NCBI RefSeq assembly: GCF_963678635.1
Contig: NC_087062.1
Location: 63,459,253-63,523,252 of the forward strand
From: Symsagittifera roscoffensis
Taxonomy: Eukaryota > Xenacoelomorpha > Acoela > Convolutidae
Length of the DNA: 64,000 nt
Direction of reading: 5' to 3'
The notes beneath the pieces were generated by a model that saw only the letters and a program-made list of their open reading frames with translations, was not told the origin of the DNA and ran no database searches. The position numbers and the translations under genes were made by a program. The first letter of the stretch is position 1; each line of letters starts with the position of its first letter. Below are positions 53,695 to 64,000 of the stretch, piece after piece.

Positions 53695-56067
53695 ATGTAT
53701 ATTCTAAAAATATTAACATTTCAACACATCTTTTTTCTAATATTTTCCGACCAGAACACAAATCCTTCTCCTCGCACAGGACCCCAGGATTTATTAGTAA
53801 CACACTACGATTGTGAAGAAAACGAACAAAAAACACTACACAAATATGCAATAAATCAAGTATCACAATGCGAAACAGAACCACAAGCTATAGAAACTAC
53901 AAGTGTAATAGCAACACTGTATTCAAAAGCCCGAGCAACAACAGTCACAGGATATAAATTTACAGCAATATTTTCCGAAAAGAAAGTACATTGTTCACAA
54001 GTTTCAAACGGAAATAAAAACCGACTTGATCACGAATCATTCTATCAAAGTAATATAGAACGACTTCTACATCTAAATCCCGATGATTGTAAAAACGAAA
54101 TACTCAGACTAAACATCACAAGAAATAAAAACACAGACAGGAAACTAGTAAATTTCCAAGTCTTTGCCGATACTGCACACCAAGCACAGCTTGAAAGATA
54201 TCAAGGACATATAAAACTAGACGAAAAAAACCCATACAACGGCGCACACGGAAGATTAACTTATGACATACACCATAAACACTGGATACCACACATTGGA
54301 ATAAATGACCCCTCAAACTGCAAAGCAGACACAAAAAAATAAAGGATATCAAGAAATAATGTTTTTCGATTGGAAAATACAATTCGAAAAAGTACAACTC
54401 ACACGAGATTTATCAGATAACACAATGATCTATCAAGGAATTAGATTACCTTGCAAAAATGATCAAGGTTATTGTGACCCTACAACACAGACACAAGCAA
54501 CAATTGTTTGGTTTCCCGAAGATACATGCACAACATTTCAAGTAGCGAAAATACACGCTCGAATGATAAAATTTCATGAAAAATATTTTATAGAATCAAC
54601 TCCATACGAACAAGTAAATCCATCCCGAAAACAAAGTAATGATTTTAGAAATATTCATGATATAGAAAATAAACTAACACGTTTCCAAATATATCAAGAA
54701 ACAGAAATTGCATGCAAATACAGAAACCCACTTTATAAAACACAATATTCTGAAATACTTGTCGAATACGAAAAAGGTTTCGACATCACCACTGGAAAAA
54801 TAAAATTTGACCCTTATCCTACAAGTCATCCTCTAAATGAAGGAACATCATACATACCAGTTAACTTTCAAAAAAGCACAGGTCAACCTGGTGGAAAACT
54901 AAAGCCCCATGACTGTAGAAGTACACGTTTACAAGAACTATCACTAATGAATAACACATACTTCGGTAATATCCATTATGATATTCACTTAGATATGAAA
55001 TTAGACTACACAATTAGTCGAATTTTTCAAGAAATGTCACTCTCCGAATTAGAAACACTTCACCAATTATGCGAATTGGAAAGGACAAATCCTACAATCA
55101 CTCGCACTAGCAGTATTAAAAATACCCTACGCAGGATACTTATTGTCAGGAAATAGATCAAATTTTCTAGACTACGAAGGAAATATTTTATGGTTTTATA
55201 CTTGTACCAAAAAAAATCACCACTATATGTTTTTGAAGATAAACGTTGTTATAAACGAATCCCTATATTCTATAAAAATAAAGTACATTTTGTCGACACA
55301 CTTTCAAGACGAACATATTTTTGGGATACCGCAGTCCCATGTGGATCAGAAAATAGCCACAATGTAGTACACTTGAATACTGATGAAGATAAATACTATC
55401 TCCTTACTCCATACCCTACGTTAATGCAATCACTCAAAAAATTTTCACCCGAAAGCATCAGAGCTATTGCTCGTAATCCAAATATTGATTTACAATCAAT
55501 TGGAATATATTCTAAATCAGATATCCAACATCACATTAGAACACAACAATTTCAAAAATTATTAACACAAATGGACACTATACAAAGACAGTCAATTGAC
55601 CAAATTTGAGAAAACTTGCCGAAACCGCAGGATTTGCAGATATTTATACACAAGATTATAGTGGATATTTTAAAGACATTAAAGACTATATATATTTAAT
55701 CGGTAAAAAATACAGACCACAGGATATTTCACCTATAAATATTTTCAGTTTTGTCACCCTAAAAAACGAAATTCTAGCTTTTGTAGGATGGACCTATTAC
55801 ATCTTAGAAAAATTAACTATCTTATACGCAATGTTTAACTTTATAGGATTTCTTTTCTCACTTTTAAAAGGAAACTATAACACATGCGCTGTACACACAC
55901 AAGTAAACAGACAAGCAAGTGTAGAACGCATAGTGTTTGCAGGATTTTTTGGAATTTTTTCATCATCAATAAACAAAATACTTCTAGACGCACAAATAAA
56001 AGAATATAACACGAAAATATCCACAAGACAGAACACTTACGACGAAGAACATAAAAATATAGAATAA
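53695..56067 (+). pseudogene. Envelope-like glycoprotein gene of the retroelement, frameshifted
   Basis: Starts with a hydrophobic signal-like segment (YILKILTFQHIFFLIF). The ectodomain is cysteine-bearing, with THYDCEENEQ and ..VSQCE near its start and further paired Cys later (RLPCKNDQGYCDP, LKPHDCRS). A hydrophobic span near the end (LYAMFNFIGFLFSLL, ~55830-55875) and a polar tail give a type I membrane topology. Frames: 53695-54342, then shift at an A run (~54335), 54305-55609 with TAG at 55154, then 55606-56067. Its position after integrase is that of env. The pattern recalls glycoproteins of some negative-strand RNA viruses captured by insect elements, but I could not test this. Non-functional here. 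Confidence 0.55.
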
Positions 56068-56315
56068 TATAGTGTTATACCTACCGCACCACAGTTGCCA
56101 CCCCTACCACAAAATCATCCATTATTATTAGTCCCACGTAACTTCCGAAACCTAGCAATCACAAATAATCTAAATTCTAGACCAAATATACCACAAAGTC
56201 CCATCCAACATATAATGACACATCATTCACAAAATGATAATACATACAAACAATTTATAGAACAACCCCACACCACCACTTTTCAGTCTTAAAATAATCA
56301 TTTTTTTAGCCCACG
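56068..56315. other. Short spacer in the retroelement
   Basis: Open but short Pro/Asn-rich frames after the envelope-like gene; no domain. Confidence 0.35.
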
Positions 56316-58127
56316 ATGAGCCGACAACTTGGATCCCTACATCGCTCAAATTCCCACCCAGCCAACCTCCAAACTCAAATCCCAATAATCCCACTTTTTG
56401 CTTTCCCACCACCCGATTTTCTGATTATTAATATATCATCAAGCACGAATTCTGATACTAACTCAGATATTTCAGTTTTATACTCAATCCCACAATTTAA
56501 TAACCCTAAAGTAGAAACCCCTGACGAATTTGCAGACTCCGAACCATCTCCATCAAATAATAATCAGACCAACTCCTCAGTTTTTTCAAAACCCCCTTTT
56601 CAACCAATTCCATCAAATGATTCACTCCCATCCGTTTCCACTCCTTCTTATGCTTCGCAAGTGACCCCAACCTACTCTCCACTTCACTCCGACAGATCAT
56701 ATAATAATTCTCCAGATACCCCCCATATTTCCCAGGAACTTGATAATTTTATTACCTTACAACAACAGTTAAAACACCCTAACACCCTCACAATACATCA
56801 ACTATCATCCACAATAGAATCCTCAAACCCACCTACTCCTACACCCTCCTAAGCTTACACTGCATCATTAACACAATCATCCACATCCACCGAAACACCT
56901 AGTAGCACTCACCGAGCTTATTGCAATTTTAAACGAAAATTCCCGAATCACCCATTCCCAACCAAACCCGGAACAGCCTGCGAATATATTAATCACCCGC
57001 AACACACAAACACGAAAAATTTTCTTGCAATCACCTTACCCTCAGTTCCACAATATACATTAAACACACCTAACGATACTAATGACACACGTAGTTTTGT
57101 AGATGAACATGTTTTAATGCCAACACTTCATTGGACAGCTTATTATCATTTTACTAACCCCCTTTGCCTACCACTAACTAATACTCATGACAACATAGAA
57201 AAGAGCAAAGACATGTTATATAGACTCACTACAACACTAACACCTAGACAATTTACTTACGTAGGATATAAAAAATTATTAAAAACATTCACTGCATCCC
57301 GAGCTAACGAATTTACAATAGAATATTACGACCATAATAACATCCGACCTAATCAAGACCAATTTTTAGATGAAGACCGCTTCGCTAACCCGCAACTAAC
57401 AGAAAAATTTATCATCAAAACGTCATACGTATTCACACTTAATATTTTTGATAAAAAGTAAGATCACATCATTTCCGAATCACTAGCTGATATTCAAGCT
57501 TACGAAAGTTTCCATGACAAATTTCAGTTATTTTCACTAACCTTTTACTTTCTTTCACCACATGAACGCGATTTGCACTGTTCCCACGATATTATGTTAC
57601 GCACTAAACAAAACCACACATATACATACTATCGTTTTATCCAAAATCATTTTGATTTGCATACCCCATCAAGACAACTTCACCATCGTTTTCAGTTTCT
57701 TAACTCAAAATACACGTCACTATTTTTCCTTAATTTTACATATTGCATCAAAGATACTAACCTCCACGGCATCCTTCGCAACTATGACCCAGTAACCTAA
57801 ATGTATATATTTTGTCCCATCGCGAAGACCTTTAACGCCGAAGAATCCAGACCCTTCCTTATCCCGCATGAATTTATCCAGCCTATAGAAATACCAATAT
57901 TAGAATTCATTTACAATACTAAATATAATCATAAAATATATAACCTCAATCAAAACACATCTTACGAGTTTGCAGTAGGCACCGAAGAACTAAAAACCAT
58001 TAAAGCACTTCAATTGCTTTGGCCACTGCTCCAAACTAAAAACATCATTCGCATACTAGCCAAATTACTAACAACATCATATATGATACACGACATCTTC
58101 CCCCACGGCTTTTCCCCAGACGATTAA
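56316..58127 (+). pseudogene. Long extra ORF after env, three in-frame TAA codons
   Basis: From ATG 56316 (MSRQLGSLHRSNSHPANLQT) one frame is open to 58127, about 600 codons, interrupted only by TAA at 56850, 57459 and 57798 and with no frameshift. The first third is Ser/Pro-rich and disordered-looking. The rest is mixed and looks folded (LHWTAYYHFTNPLCLPL, LTPRQFTYVGYKKLLKTF, NQNTSYEFAVGTEELK...). No family recognised. Standard gypsy elements have no such gene here. It is either a recently killed accessory gene or one translated with readthrough. Confidence 0.5.
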
Positions 58128-59982
58128 CAGGTAAGTATTATTTAAAATAAGTTAAAATTAACTCTTCATTAATAAATTTAAATTAGTACTAGTCATTTTT
58201 TATTAATGTTTCATTTATATTTCTAGTCTTCACACCACGATCACCTACAAAACAGAAAAGAAAAAGAAAAATACAAACTTGTTAAATTCTCTTAAAATTC
58301 ATTAATTTCTTGCACTAAATAATGTAATAAAATTCATACCAAATGTAGTAATTTAATCTATAAATAATTTCCCCATGAAGCAGTAAAATCAATTACGATG
58401 AAAATTTATAATTTTAAATTTCCCCCAAACGCAGTAAAATTCAAATTCTATGCAATAAATTGATAAAATGAGAAAGCAGTACTAACCTTTTGATATTTTC
58501 ATTCAATCGCAAAAGAATTCTATCCAAACTCGCACAGCTCGCCCACGAAGAATTGTTTAAATAATGATTTACACACTAAAGTTTTCACACTCAACAACTC
58601 TAACACACGATAACAAGTTTCAAACTTTCCTTTAACCCGGTTGGAAAGGAATTATATACTAAACCAAACTAACCAACGCAGCTTACTAAACACCACAAAT
58701 CATAAAATAACAGCATGACTAAGAAAAGAAAACCAACGGTATCCAAACCGGATTAACCCAGTTTAAAACTGGAAAATTTATTCTTTTGAAGACTATTATA
58801 AAGTCTAAGAAAGAAATAATAAAACACAAAAAAGTCGCAAGACAAACTCATACCAAAAACAATTTGATTTTTGAAAAAAGGACACAACCAAAGCAACATA
58901 AGAAAGACCAACATAAATTCAACATCAAACGTTATCACATAACAGGACCTCTCAAAGAAACAGCATGAAATCATACTCCCACTCCTGGCCTAACCCAACA
59001 GAGAGGACGTCCTGAGCATGCTCTATAGCCGGCCTAACCCACCGCGCTACATCCACGCTTTGTGACCACACTTCTATTTTTAATAAGAGGTACTCAAGGG
59101 TGAGTAACTCTTCAAAATAACCAAACTAAAACAAAACGCTTTTGTGAAAACGATTCACTAAAATCATGATTAAAAAATTGGATTAACATAATTTTATAAA
59201 ATTTAAATCATACTTTGCAGTATATAGATCAATACACAACAACAAAGACGAACCTCCAAAGACAAGATGATCCCATCACACTCGAACAAAAGAATGGCTA
59301 AGCACAACCGACATGCCGTCCACAATCACAACTCTAAGGATTTAGAGTACGACTTGACTCCGCAGAAAAGGACTTCATTGAACTAGACCAAAAACCACCT
59401 CGATGTTCAAGTATACGTACAGATCCGAGTTACGAGGGATCCCTTCCACACACGATCTCCACGCCATTCCCAGACGAGGTTGCACACAAAACAAGTTCTC
59501 TACATAATACAGAAAAACCCGTCATAGCAAATCATTTTGAAATCAGATTGATTTCATTGGGGATCACAGTCGTTGTCAAAAGACGACGCAACAATTTTAT
59601 GCCCCTAATTCCAGCGTCCTGGAACTTCTTCTCCAAGAGGAACCGGACAAGAATATGATGTTCGCCAAATACCAACGTTCATCATCCATCCTTCAAATTG
59701 CAGAAAGATAATTCTAAAGAACTCTGTAAAACCCGGATGGGTGGAACCTGATCTAAACTACATTTTATAATTGGATAAATTGGATATTTTACCACTGTAA
59801 AATATTTAATATTAACCAATCATAATCCATCTAACTAACAACCCACTTATTTGTAAGTGCTGAAATTACTTGTAATTTCAGCACCAGAGAGATTTGAAAT
59901 TAACTTAGAAATTAGTTGCCTCTCCAAGAGAACTTCAGCTGCCGCAATAAACCAGTATACTCTAGATCTATTGAGCCTAGCG
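58128..59982. other. Retroelement 3' non-coding region
   Basis: 1.85 kb without a substantial ORF. It starts with a donor-like CAGGTAAGTATT at 58128. A GC-richer tRNA-like patch at 58975-59060 includes GGCCTAACCCA twice. An AATAAA lies at 59945 (GCCGCAATAAACCAG), 38 bp before the right direct repeat, so this region may contain the element's own 3' end or LTR. I found no matching copy in the 5' leader. Confidence 0.45.
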
Positions 59983-60828
59983 GAGACTAGTTAAACACCC
60001 TGAGACTAGTAAGTATAAGAGTAAGATTAGGATCGGTATTAGACTAAGAAGTTGCACGAATCTATCCGGCCGAAAATAAGATAGCGTGACGAGCAGACGG
60101 TGTACCCTATCCGAAATTACTCTATGAGTTACCAACTTCGGTTATAACTCACTTCCTTTGATGCGCTTCTGTAGTTATTAGAGCATTTTCAGACTTTTTC
60201 CTTAACAAAAAATAAACAAATCACCAAGACCTAGAAAAGGAGTGAAAATTGACAGAAAACAGAACAGAGGCGAAGCTGGGCTGATATAAAATTGGCTATA
60301 GCCGATATCAAATAGCCGATATAAAATAGGCTACAGCCGATGTAAAATAGGTAACAAATCGAGCAAGGAAAAACACTAACAACATAAAAAGATAATTCTG
60401 AATAGGACATACTTAAAATGGTAACATGCACGAAACATATCCATAGCGTCAAAAATATTGCCCACAGAAGCGTTCAGGTAATGAGTGTGGATGAAAACAA
60501 TCCTGTGAACATTGTTATTTACTGGAAGAGAATCTAGTCACCGATTGCAATACCCTTGCTTATCGCAAGGGTAAAAATGACCGAACAAAAACATTGAATA
60601 TCAGTCAGACAAAAAACACTGATTATGGCTTTGGAAATATGTGTTTATGAGGAAAACTATCGAAAAAAAAACGATAAGCCAACCTCCGCAAGCTTCGATT
60701 GAGGAGTATTTGAGAGAGATGAAAGCAAAAGCAAGAACGTCGACTTCTTCTAATTGCAGCTACAAACAACAACAACAACCTTCCACAAAACCAATTGAAA
60801 AATAAATTATCGTTGAAAAAAATTTATT
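59983..60828 (+). repeat. 0.85 kb direct repeat, right copy (possible LTR)
   Basis: Same orientation and order as 22275-23163. It includes GAGACTAGTTAAACACCCTG, the TATAGCCGATATCAAATAGCC block, ACCCTTGCTTATCGCAAGGG and the small ORF (frameshifted here by one extra A). Differences are few. It abuts the end of the G-poor element on the left and SINE-rich sequence on the right. Confidence 0.8.
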
Positions 60829-62220
60829 CTGAAGTAAATAAAATCCTCCATCCAACAGAACCCTCCTTAAGTCGATCAAAGCCGGTTGCTGGACAGATTG
60901 TAGTGAAAAAATGCTATTAATAAGCCGAACCTTGACTAAAATTCTTTGTGGGAACTCAGCCGACAAAAATAAGCAGACAGACGATAGTCCGAAATAGCCA
61001 AAAACTATAAATTAGCAAAAAAAAACACAGATCCGAACTGGAATCGCACTCCGGGGCTTTGTCGTCTCAAGCATGAGTGTAAGCGTTGCGTGAAATTTCC
61101 ATAGTACTCGTTGAAATTGAATTCAAAATGAAGCCAGTAAAACGCGGGTAACACTCTCGTGGAAATAACAAAGTTATTTACGGGAAAAAAGTTTAGTACC
61201 CGGTTGCACTACTCTTGCCATGTTTTTTAAAAAAAATTTAAGAGCCAGGGAAGCACTAAATGAATATGAGATAACTAGTTTTCCTTCGTTGAAACTAAGT
61301 TTTTCATAGCTATAAAAAGATTTCATAGCTTGTTTTCTCAGTCTAATTTTGAGTGAGTAGCGTTTATTAGATGAAAACCGAAATTAGATTAAGAAGCAAA
61401 AACTTCAAATCGCTTTTTCTCGACACTGAGAAAAATTTTTGGAAATATTTCAACGATAGAATCACGATTGAAAGAGCTTCACTAACATATTTCACCAAAA
61501 CTTATGAATTTTCACCAGAACTACCTGATTTTGCTAGGAAAATAAATTCAAACAAAAAAATTTGCGATTGTCGGAACAAGAAACAATTCATAATCATTCA
61601 AAATTGAAAACGACTGGGTACAAGGTACTCCTTATTTTGAGAAGTAAGCCGACAAAAAGTAAGCAAACAAATGATTGTCAGACAAAAATTTTTCAAAGAA
61701 AAACTTCAAAAATTTCGAAGATGTGAAAAACAACGTCTAACCAAAATTCGAACCCGGATCAAAATGCACGCGAATTTGCGACTAGAGAGCAAATAGGAAT
61801 GGCTTGAAAGTTTAAGAGATTTCACAATGAACCAAAACAATTTCCTATAGATTTGCAGGAAAAGTATTTTTAAGGGAAAAAACAAGGGTGGTATATTTCA
61901 AAAATAAAAAAAATCATGTTTGATTTTATTTCTCTGTGACATTTGCCACGCTTTTATTCCGCTGGCATGTCAAAAATAACATCTTTGATCAAAAGTTTCA
62001 TTTTTCCCGCCAAACGAAATTTTTTTATTGGAAAGGTTAATTTGCCTATTTTCCTTTCAATTAGGAACTGAAATTGAAGTGACCAAAAAGAGTGTAGTTT
62101 CTCTATAGAAATACAAAACTGAGCGGCACAAGTTTGAAGTTTCTTACATTTTTTTAAATCCACGTGAACGTTGTAACTCGAAATGGAACGACATATGATT
62201 AAGAATCGGTCATGCAGGTA
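60829..62220. other. Patchwork of SINE-like fragments
   Basis: Contains tRNA-like pieces: 61020-61090 (minus strand, GATTCCAGTTCGGATC B-box-like) and 61740-61790 (minus strand, TGATCCGGGTTCGAATTTTG). It also has repeats of AGCAGACAGACGATAGTCCG and AAAGTTATTTACGGG blocks. A 78-codon frame at 61371-61607 has no recognised domain. No gene called. Confidence 0.45.
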
Positions 62221-62500
62221 TCAGTTTTTTATTGGCCCACGGTCCTGCTCAATGCACGACCAACCGTGGGGGAGGGTGATGTCATCCATTTCGCCGCAGC
62301 CGGTCCCACCTTGAGTAGGCGGATGACTCCGGGACCAACCGTGACCGAAGTGGAATTCGAATGCACCAGCCTCGTGTAGAGAGACGCGTGCCTTACCCCC
62401 CTCGAACCCGGCTGCTCTCGGTTCAAATCCATGAACATACCAACTGCACGAACAATCCGTCTGCGCGTATCGATTCAAATCCATGAACATTCCGTCTGCC
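62221..62500. other. GC-rich patch with tRNA-like B box and short repeats
   Basis: Distinctly GC-rich in an AT-rich setting. It contains GATTCAAATCCATGAACAT-like sequence twice (about 62423 and 62470), ACCAACCGTG twice (about 62259 and 62335), and on the minus strand AGCCGGGTTCGAGGGGGG (B-box-like). Possibly a foreign or tRNA-derived repeat. Overlapping reading frames look fortuitous. Confidence 0.4.
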
Positions 62501-64000
62501 CCTCAACATGTCTGATTTACTTGATGGAAGTTTTATTTTCCAAATCAAATCTTTCATCTACGGTATGTCATGTACAAAATGATATATTTGGCGCTGGGTG
62601 ATGCAATATTTGATTCAATTAGCATTCCCTATTTTTAAAACCATTTCTGAGCCGGATTATTCTACGCGTTAAAATATCCAGAAAAAATTAGACTTTCAGC
62701 GCATTTTATCGCAACTTGGCAATATTCAACCCCGAAAGATCTTTTCATATTTAAGACCAGGACATCAATATTCACCCAGAGACAAAGTAGTGTCTCGCAA
62801 AACTTGCGATAATGAACAAATATTGCCTTGCGAGCTAGCCGATAGAAAATTAGACGGAAGCCATTAAGTCGAGAGTTAACAGACAGTTGGAAAAGAGTCA
62901 ATAAACGCAAGAAAGAGAAAAAGAAAAACTATTGCAACAAAAGCCCAAAGTTACATGCACCATTAGAAACTTCAGAGGGAGCTTTCAGAAGGCTTCAAAG
63001 AACCCGATTTTTTTTTAAAAAGCTGAACCAAACCGATAAAAAATATGCAACAGATAATAATCAAAACTGTTTCCAATTTGCAAAAAAAAACAGATCTCGG
63101 TTGGGATCGAAATTCCTTTCTTTATCGTCTCAAGCAAAGAGGTTACAGTAACTTGGAAGAAAGCTGAAGCTTCAAAAAAATCGGGCTACTAGAACTAAGT
63201 TAACAAAATCAAACAGACGGACAATAGTCCGAAAAAAGTATAAAAACTCAAATTTGCAACAAAAAAAAACAGGTCTTAGCAAGACTAAAACTACAAGCCT
63301 TTGCCGTCTCAAGCAGCTGAGTTACCTCTACGTCTGATGCACCGGATGGTTGCTTGAAATTAAATTAAAATCATCAAGTGGTAATAAAGCCGAAAATACC
63401 TGAGAGAGACCACTTCATGCAAAAAAAATACTTATCTGCCTTATGAAATTTTTAAGTCCTCTTTTTCCTCAGAACACACACATACACGCACAGAAAACTT
63501 TTTCCGGTCATAAAACGACGCAACTAGATGCCACTTTAAAGAAGACACGACCTATAAAGCCAAAACGAGTTGATAAAATTACAACCAACATAAAGGCGAA
63601 TTTCGATTGAGTCAAATATTTAAAATGCTAACAAGCTCAACTTATGTCTGTTGCAACATAGAGGTCCAGTAGACGAATGAGTCCAGCAGATGAGTCCTGT
63701 GAACAAATTTATCTACAGTAAGAGTCTAATAACTGATTGCAACATCGATGCTTATCGCAAGGATAATTATATCAATTATTTGTTATTTGAACCAAAAAAA
63801 AACATTTGAAAAGAAACTGCTTGAAAAGCGTAAAGGGTGATAAGAATTGCAGTTAAAAAACGGAAAAAACAGAAATTAGGATTAAAACCACAAATCTAAA
63901 AAAAATCAACTCGTTTTCAATAATTATCATTGAAAAAAGCAACAGAGGCAAAGCTGAGCTTCGCATAACTTGCACTACAAATCAAGAAAGCCGCTAAGTC
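62501..64000. other. Repeat-rich, no gene recognised
   Basis: SINE-like pieces at 63090-63150 and 63270-63340 (GGGATCGAA and GTCTCAAGCA blocks), 63680-63765 (GAGTCCTGTGAACAAA then GATGCTTATCGCAAGGAT) and 63944-63980 (AACAGAGGCAAAGCTGAGCTTCGCA). No exon recognised. Confidence 0.45.

Larger units (their letters stand above)
23164..59982 (+). mobile_element. Giant decayed gypsy-like retroelement with envelope-like gene
   Basis: In plus-strand order: a 0.9 kb leader, two small ORFs, gag with a zinc knuckle, aspartic protease, reverse transcriptase, RNase H, integrase with GPY-type tail, two hydrophobic ORFs, an envelope-like glycoprotein and a long extra ORF. The order PR-RT-RH-INT is that of Ty3/gypsy elements and retroviruses. 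Without the nested Polinton the body is about 18 kb, roughly three times a usual gypsy element. The plus strand is poor in G and rich in A and C throughout, unlike the flanks. Many stops and frameshifts make it non-autonomous now. The outer limits are those of the flanking direct repeats and are tentative. Confidence 0.75.

Noticed and set aside
43500-58127. Alternative genetic code or systematic stop reassignment in the retroelement
   Set aside because: All three stop codons interrupt frames, and many true frameshifts occur in RT and env, so ordinary decay is the simpler reading.
63660-63710. Hammerhead-ribozyme-like GATGAGTCC (also near 2930)
   Set aside because: The GAAAC core and the matching stem II are absent; only the short similarity to CTGATGAGTCC is present.
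1-64000. CRISPR arrays, bacterial operons or rRNA genes
   Set aside because: No regularly spaced short repeats with unique spacers, no rRNA signature, and the introns show this is eukaryotic DNA.

Overview
The window is nuclear DNA of an animal, most likely an invertebrate. It is AT-rich, its cellular genes are split by short GT-AG introns, and two of them are conserved animal proteins: a CAMTA-type CG-1 DNA-binding transcription factor and a cysteine-type glutathione peroxidase. I cannot name the lineage. Exon joins and family names come from reading translations against remembered family motifs; no search was run.

Region 1 (1-20 kb) holds three cellular genes, all on the minus strand. A CAMTA gene starts at 12459 and runs off the left edge. 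Four exons (12349-12459, 11972-12039, 4279-4467, 3200-3375) encode its N terminus and whole CG-1 domain. Its 7.5 kb second intron contains about 5.3 tandem copies of a 951 bp unit (5616-10665), each with a degenerate tRNA-like module. A three-exon gene at 13657-14720 encodes a protein of about 245 residues that I do not recognise. A three-exon glutathione peroxidase gene lies at 17880-19856. The rest is introns, minisatellites, a degenerate satellite with units of about 170 bp, and small dispersed repeats.

Region 2 (21.5-60.8 kb) is a nest of mobile elements. A broken LINE endonuclease fragment (21523-22270) is followed by one copy of a 0.85-0.89 kb direct repeat (22275-23163; second copy 59983-60828). 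Between the copies lies a very large, decayed, gypsy-like element with gag, protease, RT/RNase H, integrase, an envelope-like glycoprotein and extra ORFs. Its plus strand is strikingly poor in G. The direct repeats may be its LTRs, but this is unproven.

A complete 18.77 kb Polinton/Maverick (24715-43484) is inserted inside one ORF of the retroelement. It has 207/257 bp terminal inverted repeats starting AG, a 6 bp target duplication (CATATG), and about 18 genes: protein-primed DNA polymerase B, integrase, packaging ATPase, adenain-like protease, major and minor capsid proteins and several small unknowns. Nearly all are intact. DNA polymerase is read from the minus strand at the left, and the replication-accessory, integration and virion genes are read in a compact plus-strand series. 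The Polinton is clearly the younger insertion.

Region 3 (60.8-64 kb) has no recognisable gene. It is a patchwork of tRNA-derived, SINE-like fragments and a short GC-rich patch.
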